Shown: piece after piece, positions 11,170 to 22,870 of the stretch
How the letters are laid out: the number at the start of each line of letters is the position of its first letter
Position numbering within the stretch: the first letter of the stretch is position 1
Assembly (NCBI GenBank): GCA_963969495.1
Contig: OZ018328.1
Location: 127,798,045-127,862,044, forward strand
Source of the DNA: Ceratothoa steindachneri
Taxonomy: Eukaryota; Arthropoda; Malacostraca; Isopoda; Cymothoidae
Direction: 5' to 3'
Length of the DNA: 64,000 bases
Position numbers and translations under genes: made by a program
The notes under the pieces: generated by a model
The model's input: only the letters and a program-made list of their open reading frames with translations
Databases searched by the model: none
What the model was told of the DNA's origin: nothing

Positions 11170-11880
11170 TTATTTTAGTTATATGGGTCCAAGTCCGTGG
11201 TAACTTACGTAACGCTTGCTAATTTTGTCACTTAGTAAAAATGCCTCCTATTTTTACTTTTTTATTTAATATTTGTTGATATTACTAGTTATGATTTTTC
11301 ATATACTACAGTGGGTTTTTTTACAGAGATTTTCTGTTTTATATGTGGATCAATTACATTAAGACAATACTAGAGACATTTAAATAATCATGTGACGAAA
11401 CATTATGAGCTATATGACTGCATATAAAACTATGCCTAATGAAGCAATGAAGTTCCTCAAAGCGATCTTCCCTAATATAAGTGAAGCCAAGATTAAAAGA
11501 AGGCATATTCATCGGCCATGAGATTCGTCAACTTATAGAAGATGAGGACTTTGAGTCGACAATGGATTAAACTGAGCTAGCGGCCTGGCATGCATTCAAA
11601 GATGTATTCAAAGGACTTCTGGGAAAGCAACTAGGGGCCCAGCGTATTTTGGAGAGCCTAATTAAGTGTCCCTAAAATCTTGGATGCAATATCTCACTGA
11701 AGATACACTTTCTTCATTCTCATCTGTCCTTCTTCCCAGAGGATGCAGGAGATGTGAGTGATAAACATGTAGAGGGGTTCCATCAACGCTGGCTAAATTC
11801 TTGCTGAGTTCTGCTTGAACCTGAAGCGTGAAGCTCCTGAGACGTCTTACAAACTAAGAAGTAAATACTAAAATGTAGAT
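11170..11880 (+). pseudogene. Repeat-family element with arthropod repetitive protein frame, decayed
   Basis: Plus-strand copy of the family seen inverted at 2710-3035. The frame starts IFCFICGSITLRQY (about 11330). It continues, with stops, into EAMKFLKAIFPNISEAK (about 11445), then HEIRQLIEDEDFESTMD, AWHAFKDVFKGLLGKQLG and GCNISLKIHFLHSHLSFFPE (about 11680-11740). It ends ILAEFCLNLKREAPETSYKL near 11860. This order matches a protein family repeated many times in arthropod and cnidarian genomes, whose end usually reads ADYCW.L.R. I know it only as a repetitive family and assign no biochemical role. At least four stops or frameshifts were seen. The first exon-like block is short, as if an internal piece were deleted after about 11420. 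Confidence 0.65.
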
Positions 11881-13207
11881 TAATACATTATCTAATGCTT
11901 ACAAACATTATGATTCATTATATATTCATGAATTAATTACAATGGACACATTTAATCTGACTTTGGGAGCGAAATACATTTATGTTACCGGGGAAATCGG
12001 TATCAATTGCATGAATATTAAATCGGCCATTCCCCCAAAAATGTTACTTGATGGGAAATTTTTGTTATTCTATAGGAATTCAGCCCACTCAACTTCATAA
12101 TAATATGCACATGAGATCTATGTTTTTTTTCTTGACACTGAAATTTGTTGTACAGCATTATTTAAAAGAGAACAATTTTGAATATTATTTCTGTGGTCAA
12201 AATTTCACTTAATTTAGACTAAAATTGGCACGATGATTTGGAAACAAGAGTTAGTTTACTCCTATTGCGGCGAGTTTTTCTGCATAGTTTCCTCTCTGAA
12301 TTAGCACAATTTTATTGTACTTCCGAGAGTAATAGCACTGGTCATAAAATTGCTCTTGTATTTATTATCAATTCATTGCTAATCATAAGCATTGGAAGAA
12401 AAAGCTAAATTAGCTATCTTATTAATTGACTTTATTAAAACGTTTACCGCTAGTCCTATAATTCCTCTCCACCCAATGGTTCTTTCCAGCTTTGATAGCT
12501 TACATGCACAAAAGGTAGGGATATTTCTTCTATCCTCGTTGCTCTCCAAAAAGGAAGCATAACATTATAAGTTCAAGACAGTTGAGCCAATTGTGTTTGT
12601 GATATTGCAACAACTCAATGCCTCATTGGCTCTCTATGTTCTTTACAAGGACTAACTGAATACACAACTGAACTGCATTATATTAATTGCCATTGTAGAT
12701 AGGAAGATGCCATTCAGTTGAGTTGTAGATCGGAACTCCCGATTCCTTCAGTTAACCTTATATTAATGGCAATTGACAAAACTACTACCACCTTGTAAGT
12801 AGTGCGGAAATTCACTTTCTCTGGATTTAAAGTAGGATAGCTTCGCTCGTTTCTCAAGCAAGTTTGCTCATTCATTCTTAAGGCTAGGAGTTCTGAAGTT
12901 TTTTCGAAGTCTCAAATTTCGTGCCAAATCCTTCAAAATTCTTCGACCCATGACAAGAAAATCCTTACGATCATGTAGGGTTTTTGAAGTCATTTGATAA
13001 AATGATGGTCATATGGAAAAATAATTCATTATGTCTATCAATCATGCATTATAATTATGATTATATTTTAAATATATACGCAAGGTATGCTTTTTGTGTG
13101 CGGACTACAAGATGGGCTACATTTATTCAAAAGCTATTAGATTGGTTCATTCCCAAAAACGACGAATCTGAAATCAAAATTGAAGGTTGTAACACAGCAT
13201 AATGAAA
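11881..13207. other. AT-rich DNA, no gene recognised
   Basis: Nothing recognised. The final exon of the minus-strand membrane-protein gene must lie somewhere below 13973 and could be here, but I could not pick it out. Confidence 0.4.
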
Positions 13208-13420
13208 ACGTAACATTAGTGTTGTCATATTGTGCATACCAGCTGGGAAAAGTTTAATCAAAATTAAATTCAAAGAACCAAGAAGTCCTGTATTTCCCTC
13301 GCAAGCTATTAGCTTGTTTCAGCGTGTATAGAGTTGTCAACTATTTACAAAGTATCAAACGATTTCAGGCAGGTTTTTATATTAGGCTCTAAGCACCTCC
13401 TTCATCCAGACTTCATTCAT
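13208..13420. repeat. Dispersed repeat copy 2 (partner at 9465-9655)
   Basis: Same orientation as the copy at 9465-9655. Matching blocks include GTTTAATCAAAATT(A/G)AATTC and CAAGAAGTCCT. Diverged, non-coding. Confidence 0.85.
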
Positions 13421-13711
13421 CATCGTACCATGATTGTAATTCATGATTTATAAACTGGGAAACTGGTGGAATCATCAGTTTGATACTCTTCAAAAATCTA
13501 TAGAGCATTAATATTTATTACTTATTAGTAAAGAATTGTTGCAAAGATTTAATTTCTCCCGATATTTGCGAAAATTTTGCAAGATTAATTTCTTTTATAG
13601 GAGACAAGCTGTAAAACACTGGGTAAAAGAAGAAAGTGGAAAAGGAGTTACTCTCACATAAGCTACAAAAATTCAACTTACTTCTCAAAAGCAGTACCCC
13701 ACCTTCAAATA

Positions 13712-13727
13712 CACACACACACACACC

Positions 13728-13820
<93 letters not shown>
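13712..13820. repeat. (AC)n then (AT)n microsatellite
   Basis: A short (AC)n run is followed by about 85 bp of AT repeat. The overlapping minus-strand frame is mostly alternating Ile/Tyr and is not a gene. It lies in the intron downstream of the exon at 13973-14193. Confidence 0.95.
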
Positions 13821-13822
<2 letters not shown>

Positions 13823-13972
13823 CATGTTTAACTAGAGGGCTATTTTTAAGCCCCTTAATTAATAAACAAGTCCTTTGGAGTTTTATTTCCATTCATATGG
13901 TATTGTATTGGTTTTCAACGAATAAATATAGACAAAGGTATATTAAGAAAATTTCTTCAGATGATCACTTAC

Positions 13973-14193
13973 CTTGCTAACCCTGGTTCCTTAAATATGT
14001 CGAAGCTATTGAATGTGGAAGGAACTTTGCTAATTGTTCCATTCTGGAGGACTCCCCATTTGCTTCCATATTGCGTTAAACTTTCATTTCCGTTTCTCCT
14101 ACCAGGCAACGATTGTAGGGATGTAACATCTGTCGATGAGCTCCAGTATCCTGAATTTTTGTATGAAGAAGTTTGTGCCGCAGTATCTTTTAT
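13973..14193 (-). CDS. Membrane-protein gene, exon encoding cytoplasmic tail
   Basis: A 221-bp exon. The minus strand shows the acceptor CCACATTTTCAG, then the coding block IKDTAAQTSSYKNSGYW, and the donor GCAAG/GTAAGT. It enters in phase 0 and leaves with two bases over, so at least one more exon lies below 13973. The peptide is hydrophilic and rich in Ser, Thr, Asn and Gly (73 residues ending FNSFDIFKEPGLA). It would follow the last membrane helix as a cytoplasmic tail. Its phase matches the exons at 21050, 25212 and 45010. The opposite-strand frame here is a shadow. The exon is supported by its splice sites and open frame. I recognise no motif in the tail itself. Confidence 0.7.
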
Positions 14194-15080
14194 CTGAAAA
14201 TGTGGATTGGTGAATTTATTAAAGATAAATTTAAGAGGGGCATTGCTCGGCATTTGGGGGAGGTAGAGAATTGGGCAAAGGTGCGTTAGATTGCTGGGAT
14301 TATGCAGTTTCGCATACCAATATGGAGTTGAGTGGAGAGCATCGTGCATTTTTTGTCGAAGATTATGGCAAGAAAGATGATTCAGTGATAACGACACTGG
14401 TTGCCTTTCGATTTCCTTTGTGCTAAAGCGTCATGATCCCGTTCCGCATGGAAAAACAATTCGTCGTTGAATTTCGAACTTTAACCTAAGAGTCAGTTTT
14501 AAGAGTAAAATGTCCTGGCCGATCTAGGATGCAGCAGTCTCTCAAGCATTCTGCACGGAAACACTCGGGTGCCCCACTTGTATCTATCTGGTCAAGGTCT
14601 CTACAGAATTTTTCACGTGTTTTTCAACAAAATTATAGTTCTGCAGGATTTGACTGATGGAGATTATTAACACGTACAATTTTGAATGTAGAGATTCTTC
14701 AAAGCGTTGTCCCAACAGGTATTCTGATCTGCACTGATCAAGCTCATTTCCATTTATCGGGGATGGTCAACAAACAGATCTTTAGGTACTGGTTTAACGC
14801 TATCTCTCGGGAACTCTAACGTTGACCTTTCAACAGTCCGAAACTTACTGTCTCGTGTACCGTAGCTGATTTCAGTGCGTAGAATCTTTATTTGTTTAAG
14901 TATACGTCGTTATGGTGATGGTTAATTCTGATCGTCATTTCAAACTATCGAAACTTTCCTCATGTAAAAGCCAACGAGTCACTCAACGATCATGATCAGG
15001 AATAAAAATGATTACAGCAAGATGATGCCACATCCAATTCCTCTCGACCTTCACTCTAAATTCTCCGAAAATTGTTTACG
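14194..15080. other. Intron DNA, no element recognised
   Basis: Part of the 6.9-kb intron between the exons at 21050-21145 and 13973-14193. No domain was recognised in any frame. Confidence 0.4.
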
Positions 15081-15082
15081 TT

Positions 15083-16440
15083 TCATCTTCTCTCTTTACA
15101 GCGTAATATCGGGTGGCCCCCTCGTTTGCTGATCCTGCCGAAAAATAATGATGCCTTGTTAAATCTCCTGTTTATTTCCTCATCAACAGAGCAGTCGGAT
15201 GACAGCACGCTACCGAGGTAGTTGAATTTAGGAGAAATCTTGATTTCAGCTCCTGCGACACTCATAACTGGTGCCACATGCGAGGCAGCAGGGACCACTG
15301 GTATATCATCTTTGTTTTTTTGAGGTTGATGACAAGTCCAATAGTATTGTAGATGTCTTAGATGCGTTTATTGCTTGTTGTAAGTTCTCAGGGGAATGGG
15401 AAACTAGTACGCAGTCATCCGCGTATTGAAGTTTGAACACTTCGTCGTGTGAGTATTTTGTTTGTTCCTAGAGATGGCGTAGGTTGAAAAGACTTCGGTC
15501 GAGCCGGGATGTGAGACCAACATCGCGACCAGTTGGAAATCCTTCCCTAAAAATGATGGTGGCAGCAGCAAATTAATTGTTAAACGTGAGTGGGGGAATC
15601 ACACACCTCTGTTTAACTCCATGCTCTACGTCAAAGATTGCAGTCTCGTCACCACTGATGGTCACGCTCGCCTTCATGCCGTGATGGAATGCCCGGGTAA
15701 CAGGAATGAAATTGCCAGGGCATCCAAATTTCTGCCTGACGTGCCTCAGCATCTCTCGGTTTATCGTATAAAAGGTATTCGTCAGAACAATGAGGGCTAG
15801 ATATATGTTTTGGTGCTGTTCACAGCACTTTTCTTGCAGTTATCTGTCTAGCCGTGAGGACCATGCCTATGGTGCCCCGCTCGCTTGGGAACCCACATTG
15901 TGTTTCAGGGCACAGTTCCTTAATAGACAGTAGCTAGATAACCCAGCTATTCTCACACACTGCTCGGTCGCCCTTGTTCTTGCAGAATGAGATGATACTG
16001 GCGTCTTTCCACTGATGCAGCACGAGTTCAGCTTCCCACATCACAGAGATCATTTCGTGGAACCAAATGTGCAGAGCATCACCACCGTGTTTGCGGACCT
16101 CACCAGGAATGCTGGTGATGGCATTCTTGATTTCCTTGGTTGTAGAGGTAGCATCCATCTCGCGAACTCTAGGCCTATCTGGAATGACATCGAGCTGGCC
16201 AGAGTCACAGGGATTACGGGTATTTAGAAGGTTGTGGGAGTGTTCTCGCCACCGATCTAAAATTTTCTCCTTGCGTGTGAGTAAAATTGTTCCCTCCTGG
16301 GATCGAACTAGTGAAAGGAAGCGGTAGGTTGGGCCAAAGCCTTGCTTAAGAGAGCTGTAGAAATTCTGTAGTTTCCGAGAGTTTGCAAAGCCTTGTAGTT
16401 CCAGGAAAAGCATACTTCCTGAGTCAAAAATCGAACTAAT
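15083..16440 (-). pseudogene. Non-LTR retrotransposon reverse transcriptase relic (clade unresolved)
   Basis: Minus-strand frames show, in order, a region upstream of the RT fingers (RKEKILDRWREHSHNLLN, about 16250) and EIKNAITSIPGEVRKHGGDA. Next comes a palm A-type region with frameshifts (EQHQNIYLALIVLTNTFYTI, about 15800; the usual catalytic Asp of D-x-x-K-A-F-D is lost). Then HGVKQRCVIPP, an intact catalytic box YADD at 15414-15425 within KLQYADDCVLVSHSPE, and thumb sequence FNYLGSVLSSDCSVDEEINR (about 15210). The enzyme would copy element RNA at a nicked target. It differs in sequence from the LINE family at 16740-20120. Stops and frameshifts make it inactive. It sits inside an intron of the membrane-protein gene, in the same orientation. 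Confidence 0.8.
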
Positions 16441-16740
16441 GAGAGTACCGACCAGGTGTAAGTAAAATATGGATCATGAGAAAACTAATAAAAGAAAAAA
16501 CTGTAAGAAAATTTAAATTATAAGGCTCAATGCTTCTAATAACTCTCAAAGGACGTTCTTTTAAAAAAATCAACTAATATGACATTAAGCTTTTTTAAAA
16601 TTATAATTTAGAGTTCAAATACTAAAATTTCTACACTTTTCGTTTAATACAGTTTTCAGCAGTCATATTTTACTTGGTATTCTACTGCTTGACTAACTTG
16701 ATTTGCTTCTTGCATCATCCAAAGTTGTAATATTCACGGA
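16441..16740. other. AT-rich spacer between two LINE relics
   Basis: No feature seen. It probably contains the 5' edge of the RT relic and the 3' edge of the next LINE. Confidence 0.35.
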
Positions 16741-19700
16741 TATCTTGAATCACGGGGTGTGGAGATTCCAATGCTCCATGAGCACTGAAGTGGCTTTGTG
16801 AATCACCAGATATCACGATCTGGCTTATAACATGGCACGCCGCGTTATTTTCCGTACCAAGTGGTGTATTGCAACCATTCGGCCGTTAAAAAAGACGCAC
16901 CTCCTGATACAGCCCTGCCGACTTCAAACTGAAAGTATATGGCGTAGAAGCCGGCCGAATCTTCCTAATTAGAGCCAGCGTATAAAAATAAGTACTCCGG
17001 AAAGGTCGAAAACAAGTCTTCAGGCCCTATGGAAGCTTAAAAAGCAGAGGTGTGGTGACAAATGGCCAAAGATTTTACCATACATAGTGCTGTTTCTGGG
17101 CAGAACTAGAGACAACACTGGCTTAAGACTACACTAACCTTTCGGATAAGTTTCCTCTCCTGAAACTCAAGGGTATCCGGGTATGATTGGCGTTTCTAGG
17201 AAGCATAGACACTTTCAAAGTCGGACGTGTATGCCATGAGAGTTGTTGGCAACTGCGAGAGTTGAGGACCCCGCGGCGTATACAAGCTCATAATGCACTG
17301 TGCTCGGTGCAAAACGAGAGGTATCTCCCCCGAATCGATAAATAAGCTCTCAATAGGAAACGTGCGGAAGGAACCGGTTACCATATGGAGAGCAGTAAGG
17401 TAGATTAATTTCAAATTCTGCAATACACGCTCGGCTGTGGATGATTTGAACGCAACTTTCTTGTCAACTGAAAACGATCCTATAGAAAAGCAAGGCAGTA
17501 GCCATTTTAGTACCCAACTACTGAAGGTCCCTTACAAAAATGTCCATTGCTTTGATAAAAAAAATGATTCTAAGTATATTTCCTCATAGGTGAGACGTTG
17601 GTCAAAAACAAGCATAAGGAAAGGGTGCGAATCAACTACTTGCAGGCTCGGCTTTCACCAGTTTGCGGAATCAACGATCTCGTAAAAATTCAGATATGAA
17701 AAGTGGGAGGCGTTTCTTTGTCCTCATCGTGTGGAAGGTCCCAAATATACCGTTTTGCATGCCTTATCAAGAGTAAAAAAAACCGTAGCGTATTTCTCTC
17801 TAAGAAGGAAGGCCTCGCAAATAGCATTTTTTATTCTGAGAAGAGCACTGTGCAGAATACAAGTGGCCTCCACTGTCGAGGAAAAAAGCTAATCTAACAA
17901 TTACCAAGTTCTCCATCAAAATTACATATGAAGGTCAGAGAAATTGGACGAAAAATGGCCGGGTTAGATTGATCTCTCCCAGTTTTGCGAAAAGGGAGCA
18001 CAATAAGCATTCACCATAAATCAACAGAATACTCCCTGCCTAGTTCCTTTTGAATAAATTTAACAAAAATGACATGCCTCGCTCACCTAGGTGGCGAAGC
18101 TTGGCATACGCAAGATCATCAAGAATATGGGCGGTGTCTGTGCATGAAGCGAGAACGGAATGCTACTCACTCAGCGTAAACCTGTCATTAAAACGTTATT
18201 CAGCAGCCTTCAGCGACATCATTACGTGCAAGGAATGCTGGCATTAGAGCATCCACGGTATAAAATAAGGAGATAGCGGTAGCAAAATACCGTCACAAAC
18301 GAGAGGTGTGAGATTGCGGTCCCATTCTCCTTGAGGTAAGAGGGTGAGGGGAGAGGATCTTATGATAACGTGCCGCGAATCCTTTTGAGTCGCTTTCACA
18401 CTCCTGCAAGTTAGATCTTCTCGTTAACTCAAAATACGTATACCCAGCAAGAAGAGCGAGGGGCGATTTTCGACGAAACATAGAGGAATCTTGCTCTAGC
18501 TCGACAAAATTTACCGCCGGTGAGAGCCTCTTGCAGCGCTTGTAGCACATGCAGACGTAAAGCATCTCTCTTGGGGTGCAAAATAGACAGACCTTCTAGT
18601 AATGGTAGTTAGGATTACAGGAGAAGAACTCATTTGCCATATCACATGACCTAAACTCTTCGAATAGTGCAGCGAAATCATTCATTTCCTGAAATGCATA
18701 ACTCGCAAGGTCCAAGCACCACCAAAATACTTTCTCAGGCGTTACCTGCCCATAAAAAGATAATTAAATGGAAACTGGTCACTACCTTGAAGGTCTGCGA
18801 CCTTAACCCAAACAAAATAAGTTATGCCGGATCTAAATCGTGCATCTATCTTCCCTGGCCCCATACTCTTGCGGTCGATTCTCAAAACCTTCATGTATTT
18901 ACGGGAGGGTTGTCAGGAGACACTTGCCTAGCATGATCTCCACTAGAAAGCTAATGGTGAAGTAGAGGAGATGTGACTCCGCAAAGCCACACAGTTGACA
19001 TGTAGTCCACAGCAATTCCCTTGAAGGAATATGACATCAAGGGTGAGCTCGAGGGAGATGCGGAGGCCATTTCAAGTCCCTCAACGGAATAGCTGTAAAC
19101 TTTAAGGAGGTAAAATTCCAGGCGCTGTTGCCTCCGCATTATTAGGAGACTGGGTTCGGCGTGCAAGTATTGCCTCTTTTGGAGGCTCGAATTAGCTATG
19201 GTGGAAAGCGTGTGAGCCAAGGTGCCGTTAGTGCGCTCTTTTTTCTGGAGACAGTCATAGAAAATCCAGTAGGTGATCGCGAGGCGTTCTCGCCAGGCAG
19301 GTTATGGGGGTTGGATAATGTGAGGCTAACTATCAGTGGAAGATGCGGCTCTTTGGGCTTGTGGAAAAAGATTACCTGAGGATAAATGAGGGAGACGTGG
19401 TTTTCCCTGAGTCGAGGCCTACCTCCTTGGATCAGATAGCTGTAGCACGGGAGTGCCTGCCTCTAAAAACCAAATTAGGGTTCCGAATGGTCATGATTCT
19501 AATGTACCTCTAGGCATAGTGTTTCAAGGAGCAGGGGGTTGCTTTTTAACTTGAGAGGCGTAGGGTTCCAGGTTTCACATTTCGCTTTGGGAACAATTAC
19601 TGGCCAGGCCAAGTTAAATATTAATTCGAGGAAGTAGAGTGTGGCTCCCCACAATTCGCGCACCTGGCACTTAATAATAATATTTATCATGCAAGGATTC

Positions 19701-20120
19701 GAGCAGTTTCGCAGATTTCGGGCTGAATCGAATTTACATGCATGGAAGTTTCATTTTTATGCATGAACCGTTGGCAGTTATAATACCGTGGCAGTGGTAC
19801 GAATACTTTCACGCAGCAGCGATAACAACCTGCACGCAGCGAGTCAAGGAGCCTGTGAGTATTGAACGTGACGAAGAGTTTAAGGGTAAGTCTCGAAGCC
19901 ACCGCCTGTTTTCTCATCACACTTGACAGCGTCTTATTCTGACAACTTTTATGTAATATCTGTTAAACAGTACTCCACGAATTTGCATAAGACAGGCTTT
20001 TCACAAATTTCAAGGTATAGTGTGATATCATGAACACTAAGAGCCGTCGAGTGTCCGAGGATAACATACTATGGACGCCTCTGCATTCACCAGAGAGTTC
20101 CTGTCAGAGAAACGAGAGAC
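16740..20120 (-). pseudogene. LINE family copy 1: ORF1, endonuclease, RT pieces, RNase H edge
   Basis: The longest of three or four copies of one Jockey/I-like LINE family, read on the minus strand. ORF1 DNA (20120-19690) matches 2025-2410. Endonuclease remnants lie at about 19220-18700 (GIAVDYMSTVWLCGVTSPLL). RT fingers and palm pieces are at about 18290-17750 (LLNLFKRN, then MENLVIVRLAFFLDSGGHLY). The metal-binding YxDD block is missing, as if deleted. The thumb/connection region follows at 17600-17200 (LTALHMVTGSFRTFPIESLF). The start of an RNase H domain may lie at about 16900. All parts are broken by stops. It lies in the intron between the exons at 21050 and 13973, same strand as that gene. 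Confidence 0.7.
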
Positions 20121-20576
20121 ATTCGCTTCTTTACCTAGAACCCTAACTAATGCCCATTTGAATCACTTCCAGTAGGAGCAGTCAATTTTGGGCCATCAGC
20201 TCGCTTCCCTATCAGCGGGCACCAATGGAAGGAAAAGAGGGACAGCCCTGGGGGGCTGAAGTTGATTCATCCATCGAAGCACGACTCCAAAGTAGAGGGG
20301 TTAAATAAAATGCCCCTTCACCCGTAGACAAAGGAGAGGGGGAACCTTTCTATCCGCTATTAGGGTGTTGGAGATGGCTCTAAGAATGCACATAAACGTG
20401 GGGATCCTCCATCACAGAAATGAAGCTACTTAAGGTAGGCCCCTAAGATAACAAAATAGAAGCCACTTTGCCGCACATGAAGAGTTGTAGGGAAGCTCCG
20501 TCACCGGTAAGAGTGCTGCTTCCATGCTTTCCTAGCCCATCTCTAACCCCAAATTTGGGCAATGATTTTGTGGCAG

Positions 20577-20639
20577 TAATGGCAGTAATGAGTGGATCTG
20601 TCGAGGAGTCCGCGACAGATCCACTCATTACTGCCATTA
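20577..20639. repeat. 63-bp inverted repeat (27-bp arms, 9-base loop)
   Basis: TAATGGCAGTAATGAGTGGA with the following TCTGTCG is mirrored exactly after a nine-base loop (20604-20612). The left arm also overlaps a short direct repeat, TGGCAGTAATGGCAGTAATG. It would form a stable hairpin in RNA or DNA. It lies 5' (minus sense) of the LINE ORF1 relic. Confidence 0.9.
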
Positions 20640-21049
20640 TGTTGTTGCACTGGTAGAATCAAAGCTCTCGAAATGCGATGGCTACCGGACGAATGGTCCC
20701 TATCAGTATTTAGTCGCATTCAACGAATATAGGTATTCCTCCTCCTCTACATATCGGCATAAATAAGAGATTTAAGGCTAAAAAATCATTATTAAAATAG
20801 AACTAATGATAAAATGAGAGAAATATAAAATCCGGACTCGGGAGAGTGCAGAAGTTAGAGTTACAAGATGAAGCACAAATTTCAGCAAATGGTGAGGGCC
20901 CAAGAGGATATTCAGAAACTTAATGAAGCATTACGACTGAATTATCTATTTTACTAGCGTTAATAATACTAATATGCTTAAAAGATACTTCTATTACAAA
21001 AACTTGAATTACTAACACTTTATTCAATCTTTTCCATTGTAGGCCTTAC
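20640..21049. other. Intron DNA, nothing recognised
   Basis: Intron sequence immediately downstream of the exon at 21050-21145 (minus sense). No element was identified. Confidence 0.4.
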
Positions 21050-21145
21050 CATTTGTAGAGTGGACAACTTTTTCAATGTTCTCTCGGTCGAAATTTCGTC
21101 CCTCCACAATGAGTATAATGAATGAACGCACAAGATGCACATGAC
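21050..21145 (-). CDS. Membrane-protein gene, exon with end of last helix
   Basis: A 96-bp exon with acceptor TTCGCTCCAG and donor ATG/GTAAGG, phase 0 on both sides. It encodes 32 residues: VMCILCVHSLYSLWRDE, then a charged stretch with Glu, Arg and Lys. The first half completes the hydrophobic helix begun in the exon at 25212-25274. The second half is a juxtamembrane cytoplasmic segment. The pattern of a cysteine-rich helix end followed by ...LW(R/K)DE is what I remember from arthropod DUF4728/pasiflora-type tetraspan proteins, which in flies help build septate junctions. That family call is inference. The exon itself is well supported by splice sites and an uninterrupted frame. Confidence 0.75.
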
Positions 21146-21640
21146 CTGGAGCGAAGGAATGAATCGCATAAGACACAGTCTACACTGTTTACCAGTGTTT
21201 TTTCATTATAAGGAAATATTGTAACTAGTTTTTACACCTAAGCGTACCTCATTTGGTTAGCAACTATGATTAAACTAATTTGTTATAGTATGTTTAAGTT
21301 TGTAAAAAAATTAATTGTGCACATATCTCTCATAACTTATAAGAGAAGTTCATATATGTTAATTTTATGTTATCCTGTATTATTAGCATAATTTTTGCCT
21401 GTGGCAAGATTAATCTCTTAATCGAGGTTCCCAATATTTCACCTGTTCTCACTCTTTCTGCTTATTTTCTATGACACACACACTAGCTAAGCATACTTCT
21501 ATTTTATCAATGTTGATCAACGTTTCATGGTAGGAACAAAGAATCAAGTTGGGGACCTTCCACGGTGGCGTTCTGTACCGAACTAGTGGTGCTAACGGCA
21601 CAAGACCTATACTCAGCTAACGAATGAGTATCCTAGCGCT
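21146..21640. other. Intron DNA, no element recognised
   Basis: AT-rich sequence between the exon at 21050-21145 and LINE copy 2. Confidence 0.4.
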
Positions 21641-22870
21641 AAACATCAAGTGCTTAGGATATGATTTGGACCTATCGACGTCATAGGCACCCTCGAGAGC
21701 AGCCAAGGATACAGCGAGAATCTTTGGCGACTAAGGTAGGCAACGGGATCAGGCGTAGAAGCAAAAATGCACTGGGTACTGGCTGTTTTAGACTGATCTC
21801 TCCTCTTTTTGCGTAAAGCGAGCAGAGTAGCCATTAGCCTGATTGTGTTGAGCAAATCAAAAAGAAGTACATGCCTTGCTCACCTGCCTGTCAAAATATA
21901 ACATACGGAATATCGTTCGCAACATTTGCAGTGTTCGGGAATAAAGTATGAGCGAACCGCAGCTCACTCAACATAAACATGTTGAAGTTTCTCCGATTCC
22001 TTATGTAAATTCTCTTTGACTTACTTCAGCCGTATCACGACGTAAATTGAATGCTGGCGGGGCAGTATCCCGGCTAGAGAATAAGGAGTAAATGGTTAAG
22101 AAGGACTTTGCCACGGACGCAGGGTCAGAAGTCTGGCGCCTTTTCTTGGAGAACGGGAAAGAGGTCGCTTCCACACCACTACAAAATAGGTATTTCCTTT
22201 AAGAGAAGATAAGTACGTCGCCATGAAGAGCGATGGACATGATTCGAAATATACCAGGACCTAACCCTTGCTCGACAAAATACACCGAGAGTTAAGTCAT
22301 TCTGGTGGCGCTTATAGCGTTTGTAGGCATATCGCTTCTGCCTGATGTTCGTCTTACGCTCAACCAACCATCACGTAAGCGATTGGCGAGCAAAACGTCA
22401 AGACACTCAAGGAATAGTAGTTAGGCTAATGGCGAAGAGTTGCCTGAGAAAATCTCAACGCCATCATCAACCGCCAAACTCTTCGAATGGGCGAGAGAAA
22501 TGGGTTATTTCCTGAAATGCGGACTACCAGGCCCATTATAAGCACCAACAGGGCTGGTTCTCAGACCTCAGAGCCCGAGAAAATGATAGTTGAATGAGGA
22601 AAATTATCACTACCATGGAAGTAATCAACTACATCTCACACAAAATCAAGTTTTTTATCCGGAGATCAAAGGAATAGATTAAGGCACGAAAATGAAGCAC
22701 TTCGCAGAGAGTGACGCCTAAACTCAGCCACATTTAGGACATCTCCATTTCGACGATCAGTTTGGCAAGGACCTGCCTCAACTCCGGGACTGATCGAGTA
22801 GTCTCCCAAGAGGGATATCTACCCTTCAAACCCCAGATCATTAGAAATTGCCTCGACAACCGTGCCACGA
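21640..22870 (-). pseudogene. LINE family copy 2, 5'-part and RT fragment
   Basis: The DNA resembles 17900-19000 in the same orientation. ACTCTTCGAAT and TTTCCTGAAATGC occur in both, and both share CTCACCT next to CATGCCT. Translated pieces include NTIRLMATLLALRKKRRDQS (about 21840), corresponding to the RT fingers, and a broken endonuclease region near 22500-22850. No frame survives longer than about 70 codons. It lies in the 4.1-kb intron between the exons at 25212 and 21050, sense to the gene. Confidence 0.6.

Noticed and set aside
13518..13892. 124-codon minus frame rich in Ile and Tyr
   Set aside because: Translation of an (AT)n microsatellite, as are the frames at 52252-52437, 52281-52553 and 56418-56720.
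16400..16450. tRNA-like B-box (GTTCGATTT on the minus strand)
   Set aside because: No acceptor stem, A box or anticodon arm could be folded around it.
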